Assembly (NCBI GenBank): GCA_036785325.1
Contig: JAXIVH010000007.1
Span: 11,543,219-11,607,218 of the forward strand
Direction of reading: 5' to 3'
Length of the DNA stretch: 64,000 nucleotides
DNA from: Urophycis tenuis
Taxonomy: Eukaryota > Chordata > Actinopteri > Gadiformes > Phycidae
Under the pieces are notes generated by a model that was given only the letters and a program-made list of their open reading frames with translations, searched no databases and was not told the origin of the DNA. Of this stretch, positions 54,505-64,000 are shown piece after piece. A program made the translations under genes and the position numbers. Numbering within the stretch: position 1 is the first letter of the stretch; each line of letters opens with the position of its first letter.

Positions 54505-55352
54505 TAAGATAAGATAAGATATTCCTTTATTAATCCCCCTTAGGCGAAATTCACATTGACCAGCAGTACAAGGGGAGAGGAGTGCAATAAAAAACCTGCG
54601 TATAAACAATAAACGATAAACAATAAATAGATTTACCTAAATTAAGATAAATATGCGAGCTCTTAGAAACGGATCAAATGAATACCTATATACATACATA
54701 ATAATCATCCTATTGAGATGAACAGCGCAATTGGTTACTGAGTCTGACTGAGGTGTAGATATAAAAATAGATGTGCAGATATAAATTGTGCAAAGTAGAT
54801 GTGCAAATGTGCCAAATGTGCAAAAGGCTAAATGTGCAAATGTACAGGATTTTTCTGGTAATGTAAGAAAGACATGTGAGAAGACATAAAGTAACACCGG
54901 TTTAGGAAAACAGTCCTGAGGTGTGGGGTGTGGTGTTCAGTCGAGGTGTTGGGGCTTTCGAGACGTTGGGAGCGGGTGGTTGAGGTGTTGTAGAGTCTGA
55001 TAGCTGATGGGATGAAAGAGCCCCCCAAGCGCTTTGAGGCACGTGGCTGAGTGAGCCTGTGGCTGAACGTGCTCCTGAGTTGCCTCAGCTCGGCATAGAG
55101 AGGGTGAGAGGGGTTGTCCAGGATCGCCTGCAGCTTTCCCCTCATCCTCCTCTCTGTCACCGCCTCCACACAGTCCAGTTTCATCCCCACCACAGAGCTC
55201 GCCTTCCTCACCAGCTTATTCAGCTTGCTGGCACCTCCGCTCCCAATGCCTCCTCCCTAGCACACAACAGCGAAGAAGGTGACACTGGCTACCACAGACT
55301 GGTAGAACATCCGTAGCAGCCTAGTGCACACATTGAAAGATCTGAGCCTCCT
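54505..55352 (-). mobile_element. Rex1/L2-type LINE, short 3' copy
   Basis: Same 3' end as 17896: (ATAAG)n and TATTCCTTTATTAATCC. RT tail on 55211-54828: ERRMRGKLQAILDNPSHPLY, LRSTFSHRL, GGSFIPSAIRLYN. 5'-truncated at about 55352. Confidence 0.85.
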
Positions 55353-55784
55353 CATTGGGAGACCCATTGAGACAACCAAGGCAAGGCCTTGGGGCCGTCA
55401 CATCTCCCCCCGTCAAAGAAATCTACTGGATTTCCAATGAGGTCAGTACAGGAAACAAAACAATGTAGTCTCTCCAGCAAACAACTACTGCTACCAACTA
55501 CTGCTCATAAATCAAACTAATGTTCACAAAACATCTTTAGCAATGACAATAACCTACATCAAACAGTGGTAAAACACACATATATATTCAAGAGTAACCT
55601 TTTTTCAAAAATACAATACAGAAAACATCTGCAATATCAAATACCATCTCAATGACAATATCATGTGCTATTCACCTGTCTACAACGTCAAACTCCACTA
55701 CCCAACACCATTAGTTCATCACCACCAGCGCAACCATCACCAATATCATCATTACAGTCTCAATCACCCCATCGTTATCACTAG

Positions 55785-56657
55785 TGTTACGGCCACCCTC
55801 AGATGTTACTGCCTAGGGAGGGTGGACCGAACACCGCCTGTACAAGTGGATGGGACTGCTGTTTGAACCCGTGTGGTGCGTAGGCTACAGACACTGGAGA
55901 CTGCAATGCGCGAACCATTTACAGGTTTTAATGCCAAGGCAATGGTATTGTGCATACACAAAAATCAAAGGGTACAAAAGCAAAAGACAACAACAAAACA
56001 AACAAACGGGCAACAAATGAACAAAGACACAAATGGGGGAAAACTAAACAAGACTTTAGGGAAGGAGGGGAGAAGGACTACGAGTGTGGCCACAAGTACA
56101 AAACCCTACCTTCCACTACACCTCTAAACCCTAACTAAAACGACTTCCAAAGTCGTGAAACAACAAAAAAAACCCTAACTAACCTGTCCGGAACCTAACC
56201 TACCTGCTACAAAGATGGGTGACCATCACTCGCTCTAAACTAGTGTTTTTAGACAGCGGTTACCTACGTGATGCAGATGTAAACCCCGGGGTCTATTTCC
56301 CTAGCCCTTCTCCCGGAGCAGAAAGGAGCTGGGGAACACACGACAACACTAGGATAGACAAAAATAGAACAAGATAGAGCAAGATAGAGCAAGATAGAAG
56401 TCAATTTAACCTTCAGTCACCAACAAAACATGACATTCACCCCCTTGCCCACCACAGACTGACACACACAAGCTTATATAGGCAGACAGACTGGGCGGGT
56501 AGACAGGTGATTGGATGACTGAAGCCAGGAACAACGGGACACAGGTGGAGGTGATGATGATGATTGATTGGTATGACAGAATAGGATGCAGGACACACAA
56601 ACACCTGGAGGGGGAGACAGTGAGCGCACACAATACTGTAGGCCTACGGCCGTAACA
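55785..56657. repeat. solo LTR
   Basis: TGTTACGGCC...GGCCGTAACA, a 10 bp terminal inverted repeat, 873 bp, with the 4 bp duplication CTAG (55781-55784 and 56658-56661). Confidence 0.85.
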
Positions 56658-56799
56658 CTAGTAATTTCATGTAACGGCCACGTCATTTATTTAGTCAAAA
56701 TCCAGGCACAGAAATTAGAGCAATCACATGCTAGACAAACTAGAGGGCAGGAGCGCATGAAAGTGCGTCCGCAATCACATTCTCTTTACCTCCCTTTAC

Positions 56800-58290
56800 C
56801 TGTTTAATGTGCAGATTGTATGGCTGGACGAAAATACTCCAGCGCACCAATCTCTAGTTCAGGTTTTGAAGTGAGTAAGGAAGGAATGGGTTGTGGTCAC
56901 TCTAGATGAAGATGGGTGTTGGGCTAACCCCAAGGTAGACTTCAAGATTTTGCGTAGCCCAAATTAGTGCCAGTGCTTCTTTTTCTATTGTTGACTAATT
57001 CAACTGATACGAATTGAATTTTACAGAATTATCCTCATCTTGGAGCAAAATGGCTCCAGCTCCCACATTAATCTATGTGCAGCTTAAATGGCTCATTAAT
57101 TTTTGGAGCTGCAAGAAGAGGTGCAGGCTTGTTCTTTTTTAACAAAGTTGTCAAAAGCACTGCGACTGAGAAGTTTTTGCAAAAACTGCAATAGTATCCG
57201 ATCATTCCGAGAAATCTCATGAGCTCTCGCTTACTGATTGGCGGTGGGTAACTATCTATGGCCAGGGCCTCCGTGTACACAGGGCGCACCAATCCCTGAC
57301 CAACCACTTAACCAAGGTAGGTCACCGACACCCTGACCAACCACTTTACCTAGGTAGGTCACCTTCGCCCTGGCGAACTCATACTTCGCCAGGTTGACTA
57401 CCTGATGCATGCATGCGTCTTTGGACTGTGGTGGCGGCGTTAGGTAAGCCAACCGCCATGACCTTATACTCATATGAACCACTGGACGGAATGAAGGTGG
57501 AAACCTCACATGCACACTCGGTCTTTGGCAGTACCTTTTAATAAGCCCAATATATTGACGAATTTAGCTGACCCCACTTGGTCCACACAGTCCTCCATTC
57601 TAGAGAAGGGGAATTAATCAGATTTCGTGACACTATTCAATTTTCTATAATCTGTACAGAACCGATGCGTTCCATTGGCATTTTTATCTAAACTTGTCCA
57701 GTTAGTATAAGACCTTTCTGCCAAATCATTGTGCAGTAAATACTTCACTTCATCTTCTAAGATTTGCTGCCCCTCCCCAGAGACTCTATAGAAGCGTAGC
57801 GGAATTGGGGTGGCTTCCCCGACGCCAATATCCTGACTAATAAGTGTCGTCTGGGTGGGTGTATTGGAAAATAGACACAGAAACTCTTTTATTAGCGGAC
57901 CAAACTCAGATGCTTGATCTAGAGTCAGAAGGCTCCACAACAATGGTCACTTAGCCAAAGATTCAGTGATGTTGAGTTTCCCCAACAATGCTGCATCGTC
58001 AGGTTCACAGGTGTCTACCTCTTCCAGCGCTGCTACCACTGACATGGAGGAGACAGAAATTGCCAGACCGATCAGAACTTATTCAGCGCCGTCCTCTTCC
58101 ATTGCTGCCACCACCGAACTGGGGACGGAGCTTAACTCAGTTTGCACAGTCACCAACTTTTTCAACACAATCACCATCAAAGTAGGGCTTCAGCAGATTC
58201 ACGTGACACAGTTGTTTCCGTCTTTTCCTATCTGGCGTGGCCACTACATAGTTTTTTTCTCTTGGCGAATTACTGTATATGGCCCAAAGC
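56800..58290 (-). pseudogene. pol: Gmr1-like Ty3/gypsy pol remnant (integrase end before RT)
   Basis: On the - strand, sequence near 58265-58180 reads NYVVATPDRKRR and QLCHVNLLKPYF, the integrase C-terminal signature. It is followed downstream by RT: FLCLFSNTPTQTTLI and HRFCTDYRKLNSVT (57943-57614), NLAKYEFARAKVTYLGKVVGQG (57515-57252), ELMRFLGMIGYYCSFCKNFS (57307-57068). The RT catalytic segment is deleted. Integrase upstream of RT is the Gmr1 arrangement, rather than the usual gypsy order. Many stops. Confidence 0.7.
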
Positions 58291-58749
58291 TTGTCACAGC
58301 TGAAGGCAATATAAACACAAACAGGTCAGGCAGGGACAATTTCCTACTCTATGTATGTTAGTAAGTATTATTTTTCCTATTAAATAGTGGCCCATCTTTA
58401 ATTACTCTGGCCCATCCAAAATTGAAATCCTTGCGCCAAACCTGAGTCCTGCACCCTGCCCTACCCAGTTTTCGCTGGTCCACACTTCACTTCACAGACT
58501 GAAGCCACAACAGTAGTTTAGATGTCTTCCTCATTATTAAAAACCTCCACCTCTACCATCACCTCTTGCCTGTAAAAGCTACCATGAATAATGGTTGATG
58601 TCAACGGAAGCACTTGCTAACTTTTTAAGTCTTAATATTTGTATCTCTTTTCATTTTATTGTCATCAGTTGATAATATATCTTCATCCATTCTAATATGT
58701 TTGATAGTATTTCATGTTTTAAATTAATTTTATTTTATTTATATTTATT

Positions 58750-58828
58750 TCAGTGATTCTTTGGCGTACCACAAGATGGAGCCCCACGTACCACTAGTGG
58801 TACGTGTACCACACTTTGAGAATCCTTG
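58750..58828. mobile_element. short hAT-like terminal-repeat relic
   Basis: CAGTGATTCTTTGGCGTACCAC and GTGTACCACACTTTGAGAATC face each other, with a GTACCACTAGTGGTAC palindrome between. It looks like the ends of a hAT with the middle lost. Confidence 0.35.
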
Positions 58829-59388
58829 CTCTCCCCCCCTACTGGACATTTACACCACCCGCCTCACCAGCAAAGCCATCAGGATTGCAGGTGACCCCAC
58901 CCACCCATCCAACAGTATCTTCAGCCTTCTGCGTCAGGGAAGAGACTGTGGAGTCTCCGGGCCAGAACCAGCAGGCTCAAAGACAGCTTCTTTCACCAGG
59001 CGGTCCGGAGGCTCAACTCCCTCCCTGCTCTGCCCCCTGCCACAGACTCTAACCTCACACCCACCTGCATCATCTGACTTCATATCATCTCCCTAACCCT
59101 AACCCTAACCCACCACCACTCACAAACTTTGAACTCTGACTCAGGGACTGCACACTCCACTTTGCAACTTTGCCACAGTATCTGGACTTTTTGCACTATC
59201 TACAATCCACTACCTCACTTTCAATTTTGTATTTTGTACTTTGTATTTTGTGTTATCTGTACACTGTTTGTTTGTCTGTTTGTTTGTCTGATTGTTCATT
59301 TTGCACCGTAGGTCTGAGAGGACTGCAATTTCATCTGTGCTATATGCCTGCCATGTAGCATATACAATAAAGTTACTTGAACTTAAAA
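58825..59388 (+). mobile_element. LINE 3' copy (same family as 46706-50090)
   Basis: RT tail PPYWTFTPPASPAKPSGL-type reading frames mirror 47280-46990 of the other LINE. The 3' end is GAGAGGACTGCAATTTC...ATACAATAAAGTTACTTGAA. It sits just upstream of V8. Confidence 0.8.
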
Positions 59389-59427
59389 CGGAGACACAGA
59401 GGTAGTGTGTTGAGTATCAGGCCTCCC

Positions 59428-59853
59428 ATGTTGTTTAAGATATCAGTCCTCTTTCTACTTGTAGTTTGGAAATGAACAGGTAAATTGTGGCCTAGATTAA
59501 ATTCTGTAGACAGAAGATTAAAATCTTCTCGACAACATGTTCACAGATAAACACTCTCTTCTACAGGTGTTTATGGTGTTGACCTGACTCCTTTGAAGAA
59601 GGAGAACAGTTTAGAAGGTACAACTCTCTAGATCTGCTACTGGGAGTGATGAGTTCTAGTACCATCAGTACCCTGGAAAACCTCCACAGTTCCTGCTGTA
59701 CATCTCAGGACTTGATATTAACAGGACATCAGAGTCTCTTGGTTCAGACAAAAGGTTTTCTACTAAACTGACTGAAGAGAAGACTGGTGTGGATCTGGAG
59801 ATCTCCTCTGCTGCAGTGACAGACTCTGCTCTGTACTACTGTGCTGTGAGGCC
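59428..59853 (+). pseudogene. T-cell receptor V segment V8 (V6-like), dead
   Basis: Leader exon 59428-59479 reads MLFKISVLFLLVVWK then TGA at 59473-59475, where V2 has a Leu codon. The V exon starts at 59567 (VYGVDLTPLKKE). A deletion removes the first-Cys region, and the framework 2 Trp codon is a TAG (GAGTTCTAGTACC). Framework 3 is intact (LTEEKTGVDLEIS...DSALYYCAVR). The RSS heptamer is CATAGTG. Several independent lesions make this a firm pseudogene. Closest relative is V6. Confidence 0.85.
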
Positions 59854-59891
59854 CATAGTGACAGGAAACACAGACTTCCTGTACAAAAACC
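59854..59891 (+). other. damaged recombination signal of V8
   Basis: Heptamer CATAGTG 59854-59860 (third base C to T, a position essential for RAG), 22 bp spacer, consensus nonamer ACAAAAACC 59883-59891. Confidence 0.85.
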
Positions 59892-60620
59892 TCTCAGCTG
59901 TTTAGTCATGCTAAGAAAGTGTAGAACCCTGGGTTTACATCTGCATGTGTCATTTAAAATACAAACACCTGTTTGTCATGCTTTCATGAAATAGAAAACT
60001 GTTGATTGCTCATACGGCTGGATGGTACGGCATACCACTAAAAGATGTGGAGGGGGTACGCCGTACCAGAAAGAGAAATATACTGTCTCTGAAAAGAATT
60101 GCACTTTCAGCATGACAACACACCTGCTAACATTACCAGAAGCAACCCCCTTTGCCCCAATATACATTGCATATAACTCATTCTCAACTGTCTCTGAACT
60201 GTGTCTGAACCTTCCGTGCAGTGTTTCACTCGACAGGCAACGAGCGAGATAGTGCATGTGCTGCTTGACCATGTTGCGCCAACGTGCCCACACTCCATGC
60301 GTGTAGCCATATTCCTACAACCAAGGCCACTTTAATGCACGGGCTTACCTGGGCTGAAGCCCAGGGGCATCCCATGTTCAGGATCATGATCATCACGATG
60401 AGCTGAAAATGTCTTATTGTTTTGTAACTTGTCAGGTTTTCTGTCAATCACTCTAATCGCACGTTACATGGCCGCTGATTGATCCAAATTAGGAGTGACC
60501 CACGTGGCCCGATAGCCTATGGCCCGTGGGCCCACCTATCAGAATGTCTGCAGGTATTTTGGGGGGGTATTGGGTGTCCGGTGTCCCTTTTTGATTGAGT
60601 GACAGTAGGCTAAGCGGAAA

Positions 60621-61245
60621 ATGTCCGGGCGGATGTTTGAGAGTGGGGCCCAAAAAAGAAAAAAATATATAAAGAAGGCGTTGCGCGAAATGGCGGCACG
60701 GTGGTGCAGTGGTTAGCACTGTCGCCTCACAGCAAGAGGGTTCTGGGTTCGAATCCACCTGGGACCCGGGACCTTTCTGTGTGGAGTTTGCATGTTCTCC
60801 CCGTGCTTGTGTGGGTTCTCTCCGGGTACTCCGGCTTCCTCCCACAGACCAAAAACATGCAGGTTGGGGATTAGGTTAATTGGTGTCTCTAAATTGACCA
60901 TAGGTGTGTATGTGAGTGTGAATGGTTGTTTGTCTATATATGTTAGCCCTGTGATAGGCTGGCGACCTGTCCAGGGTGTACCCCGCCTCTCGCCCGTTGC
61001 AGCTGGGATTGGCTCCAGCCCCCCCGCGACCCTCGTAGAGGATAAGCGGTCACGATAATGGATGGATGGATGGAGTTGCGCGAAAAGGAGCTACTAAAGA
61101 GTATCCCTAAGCTCACTGGATGTTTTAAACCAGCTGCTGCTGCTGACGATGGACCGCAGCGAAGGAAGCCCGCTATGTCACACAAGGGGAGGAGCGGAGG
61201 AGGCTCACTAAACTCAGTGACAGAGAGTGTGTGCCCAGAGAATGG
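60621..61245 (+). pseudogene. hAT (TTF-type) transposase N-terminal exon, split by a SINE
   Basis: From the ATG at 60621: MFESGAQKRKKYIKKALRE, then after the SINE KELLKSIPKLTGCFKPAAA and SLNSVTESVCPENGS. The 'SGAxKRKK...LLxxxPKLTxFF' pattern begins the ZMYM1/TTF-type hAT proteins of fish. The zinc finger and catalytic parts are not found downstream. The SINE (60691-61074) destroys the frame. Confidence 0.6.
60691..61074 (+). mobile_element. tRNA-derived SINE (DANA/V-SINE-like)
   Basis: A box GGTGCAGTGGTTAGC near 60702-60717, B box GGGTTCGAATCCAC near 60745-60758, the conserved GTGTGGAGTTTGCATGTTCT block, and a (GGAT)n tail. Flanked by an 11 bp duplication GTTGCGCGAAA (60680-60690 and 61075-61085). 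Confidence 0.92.
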
Positions 61246-62813
61246 CTCTCTTAATCACCATTGGCGGGTAGTGTGTTTTGTTTTCCATGCAAAATATTTG
61301 GCGAGAACAAGGAAAAGTCAGCATTTGTTAGTGGGGGTAATTTTGACTGGAAACATGCTAATGATCGTGTAGCACTGTAAATCATTACAAGTAACTACGG
61401 CTAGATTCTAGGTTCTAAGGAGCAGTATGTGACTGTAAGTTAGTAATGACACACCAAGACTGAGAGGTAAGTTTGAACTGTGGTTCATTTATGTAGCAAA
61501 AAGATGGTACATCATTCAGCATATAAACCATGGAAAACAGAATAAATCAAAAAAAATTTTTTTTTTAAGAAAAGTCTTTCCCCCTATTTTTTTGTTTCAC
61601 TTTGGGTTGATTTACATTTAGGTCAATACAATATTTAGGTCAAGGACAATATTTCCAACTTTGCACCTTTAAGTTGCTATTTTAGTTATTTGTTTTAATT
61701 GACTCAATTTAAACTTTAATTTTATTTGTTATTTGTTTTTTTTACTTTAAAAACCAAATACCACAGTTTCAGTTGTAATACCCAATAAACATACCATTAC
61801 GGTAACACTTTACGATAAGGGTACATGAATTCTCATGAATTCATGCATGAATTAATGCATGAATTATGCATTAATTCATCCCTGAATATATCAGGAATCA
61901 TTATGAATTAACATGAATTCACTGATTGTCATTAATGAATTCATGCATAAATAACTCATCATCTAAAGCATTAAGTAAGGTTGGCACATCATTATGAATA
62001 ATGATCAATTACACATGATCATGGTGATTTCTTGGTTTTTGAAATGCGTTCCAAGGGGTAAGTAAACTATACATTAACTCATCATGAACTAATTAAGATC
62101 ATTTTCAGAGAATATCGAAGACTCCACATTGTTTAAATATAGGCATGTCCTCATTAGCTAAGCATTATCTTTTCATTAGTTAATCATGTCTGTGGCCCCT
62201 CAGGTAAAGTGATGAACAGGTTGTGCTTTAAAATGCGTGAATGCAGTTTGTAGTCATGCATAAATAGTCAATTTACATTAATTAACGGTGAATTGCTCAT
62301 GAGTTCATCATGTTTGTGGCCCCTTAACTGAAGTGGTAAACAGGTGCTTATTTAACATTGATGAATAGTGTTATTAACAATGAAGAAACTGATATTTCAT
62401 TTATTATTTTTAATTACTGCCAACAGGCGCATCAGTGCATGAAAACTACACATACACATTTTCTATGAAAACACTGCTTTCCATACAAATTTTACTCACA
62501 AAACGAGGCATTTTAAAGTTTGTAAGTACACCAGGAGATTATTTAAAAGAGCACTTTTCTGATAGCTTCAACTAGCTGTTGCTAACGCTACGGCTACCGC
62601 TGCGTCGACGTCTCTTCCGTCTTTCCGGATAAGTTCGTAAAAGTCCTCTTCAAAACTCACATGTGTAAGGAAAAGGTTAGTGAATTCAACACTCCATCGA
62701 AATGTATTGACAACTGGAATAATTGAATACTTGAAATTAGATGGAGTGATAGTACAGGTGTAGGTACCAGATGGGCTCGGCTTCCAAATTGGCTCGGGGT
62801 CCTTCGTCAGTTA
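61246..62813. other. AT-rich stretch, one GAATTC-rich repeat
   Basis: No gene. From about 61800 (GGTAACACTTTACGATAAGG) to about 62030 the sequence is dense in ATGAATTCATG/ATTAATTCAT blocks, like a fish interspersed repeat of unknown class. Its right end is not clear. Confidence 0.5.
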
Positions 62814-63012
62814 AGGGCTGTCCACACCGGCGCGGAAAGCGGATTTGCGAAAAAGCGGAAAGCGAAAATGCGAAAAATGCGAAAAGCGGAAAAAGTGTCC
62901 ACACCAGCGAAGCGAAATTGCGGATTGATTTTGCTGATTTTCCGCATTCTATTCCGCTCTACTCCGACTATCATTATGCGAGCGCGAGTCCAAAAAGTAG
63001 TTAGAAACGAAG

Positions 63013-63129
63013 ATGGATAGCTCTAGCAGCAATGAGGAGCTTATGCTTTTATGTCTTGAGCAAAACAAGAAAAAAAGGCAATTTTGGGTCCACCCGCTGT
63101 TGCTTTCAGCTGACGTTAATATCGATTAA
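63013..63129 (+). pseudogene. Harbinger transposase N-terminal stub
   Basis: A 38-residue ORF MDSSSSNEELMLLCLEQ...KKRQFWVHPLLLS. 'RxFWVHP' is the conserved N-terminal motif of HARBI1-like transposases. The DDE domain is deleted and a stop follows at 63127-63129. Confidence 0.7.
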
Positions 63130-63171
63130 GGGAAACAAACCATCTCTCCCCAGTTCGGCCGCAATTCGAGC

Positions 63172-63270
63172 TCAAATGTTGTCTTTCAGCTCCGTGTCCA
63201 TATAATCTCGCCTACTTTTGTCATACAATGCCGGGTTGTCCCTCACTAATGTTATAAGTTCTTCACCCAT
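63172..63270 (-). pseudogene. Harbinger MADF/Myb-like DNA-binding protein stub
   Basis: A 32-residue ORF on the - strand: MGEELITLVRDNPALYDKS then RDYMDTELKDNI and TGA. It matches the start of the MADF-type (Myb-like) domain of the second Harbinger protein, which helps carry the transposase into the nucleus and to the ends. An extra stop replaces the usual continuation 'xxWxxIAAEL', visible just after as ARIAAELG. Confidence 0.65.
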
Positions 63271-63701
63271 TTTTATCTAGTGTTTAATAGCTCTACTGCT
63301 ATTTAAGTTTTCTGTGAGCTCCTTCGAGGTGTCAGTGTTGCTGATGTCACAGTAGAGCACAGCCAAGTTGTTGTCTGATTGGTCGCACCCTCTTTTTCGC
63401 TTGTGAAATTCGCTGTCAAAACAGACAGATTTGTTTTGTTTTTTTCCACAGCGGATTTTCGCTTTTAGGTGTGCACAGAGTAATTAGAATACGTGCGTTT
63501 GTTAATTTGCAAATTTCGCTGCGAATATTCCCTGCGAAATTCCGCTCCGGTGTGGACGGGCCTTTACCCAAGAAAACAGGAGCGTGGTCCTGCAGCATGA
63601 AGTGCTACAGCTCGCGATGATATCTTCTACAGGTAGCTCGCCATCTTGCTTCCTCGGTTCTGTTCCACCAAACGATCTCCTCTTCATTAAAAAAACGCGC
63701 C

Positions 63702-63875
63702 GAGTCCTCCAACGAATAATAACAAAAGAGTCCAGCGAAAACCCTGTCGAGTCTTCCAACGAACAACACAGAAAATCTTTGAAAACCCTACAGATTCCCC
63801 CAACGAATAACACACAGTCCCGTGAAAACCCCGGGTCCTCCAATGAATAATAACATAAGTCATCAAAAATACTAA
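63702..63875 (+). repeat. four imperfect 40-47 bp tandem units
   Basis: Units share (G)TCCTCCAACGAATAA and GCGAAAACCC, starting near 63702, 63749, 63792 and 63835. They drift from unit to unit. Confidence 0.6.
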
Positions 63876-64000
63876 AAAAAAAAGTGACACGTGAGGCTTA
63901 ATGCTCTTTAAAACCTTGCTTTGTTTTCGCTTTTCTTTATCCTCTTTTTACTATCGTTTTCTCCTCGTGTCGCTAGCTTTTTTTTTTCCGCAGCAAAACT

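Larger units (their letters stand above)
62814..63563. mobile_element. internally deleted PIF/Harbinger element
   Basis: AGGGCTGTCCACACCGG...CCGGTGTGGACGGGCCT inverted ends, target duplication TTA (62811-62813 and 63564-63566), 750 bp. It retains the starts of both Harbinger genes. Confidence 0.85.

Noticed and set aside
57966..58361. Ser/Thr-rich + strand ORF
   Set aside because: It overlaps the antisense integrase signature (LCHVNLLKPYF) and shows no family of its own.
59092..59113. Telomere-like CCCTAA repeats (about three units)
   Set aside because: Too short, and it lies in the 3' region of a LINE copy. No sign of a chromosome end or telomere fusion.
5320..59853. Novel immune-type receptors (NITRs) instead of TCR V segments
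   Set aside because: NITR genes generally lack recombination signals and carry J-like, transmembrane and ITIM parts. Here most segments end in a 23-RSS with no such exons.

Overview
The window looks like a piece of a teleost fish genome. It carries eight recognisable immune-receptor V gene segments, all on the + strand, in a matrix of fish-type transposons (Penelope-like elements, Rex1/L2-type LINEs, Ty3/gypsy elements, a BED-finger hAT, PIF/Harbinger, piggyBac, a DANA-like SINE). The V segments have the vertebrate two-exon layout: a short leader exon ending in phase 1, a small intron, and one V-domain exon ending in YYC-A-x. Most are followed by a 23-type recombination signal (CACAGTG, 22-23 bp, ACAAAAACC-like). 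This fits the V region of a T-cell receptor alpha/delta locus. No D, J or C segment was found, so the assignment rests on V sequence and RSS type.

V segments in order: V1 5320-5728 (broken); V2 6167-6581 (open, but the first disulfide Cys is Tyr); V3 6930-7358 (intact, with promoter decamer and TATA); V4 7856-7931 (leader only); a fragment at 31106-31281; V6 32935-33399 (frameshift); V7 33898-34385 (intact); a relic at 34627-34695; V5 37352-42245 (split by a 3.8 kb insertion); V8 59428-59853 (stops and a broken RSS heptamer). Only V3 and V7 look fully usable. Flanks and leaders show the V genes descend from a repeated cassette.

Transposon layout: 1-2670, an LTR element on the - strand running off the window (LTR, tRNA-His primer site, gag, a GGGAAAC frameshift site). 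2671-5084, a BEL/Pao-like gag remnant and a hAT remnant. 7932-8480, an R2-like remnant. 9165-20910, a Penelope-like element split by a Ty3/gypsy element (10819-17604, itself carrying nested MITEs) and a LINE (17896-19748), with a hammerhead-like motif in its 3' part. 21716-25090, a DNA element with long terminal inverted repeats encoding a protein with FEN/PIN-like acidic motifs, split by a BED-finger hAT. 25746-26529, a solo LTR. 26640-29640, a second Penelope-like element with a damaged hammerhead. 29826-30921, a Gmr1/SCAN-like gag. 31371-32887, a MITE and a hAT in tandem. 34840-37015, a piggyBac remnant holding a foldback element.

38439-42228 is an L2-type LINE (with a nested SINE and a solo LTR) inside V5. 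42540-45256 holds a solo LTR, unknown ORFs and an R2/NeSL-like endonuclease end. 45809-50394 is a hAT interrupted by a nearly complete LINE. 50890-55352 holds three LINE pieces, two of them head to head. 55785-58290 holds a solo LTR and a Gmr1-like pol. 60621-61245 is a hAT exon split by a SINE. 62814-63563 is an internally deleted Harbinger.

Almost every retroelement gene is broken. The biology of interest is the V-segment cluster, its regulatory motifs (RSS, CRE-like decamer, CTCF-like sites) and the stratified insertions that spread two neighbouring V genes (V5 and V8) roughly 17 kb apart.
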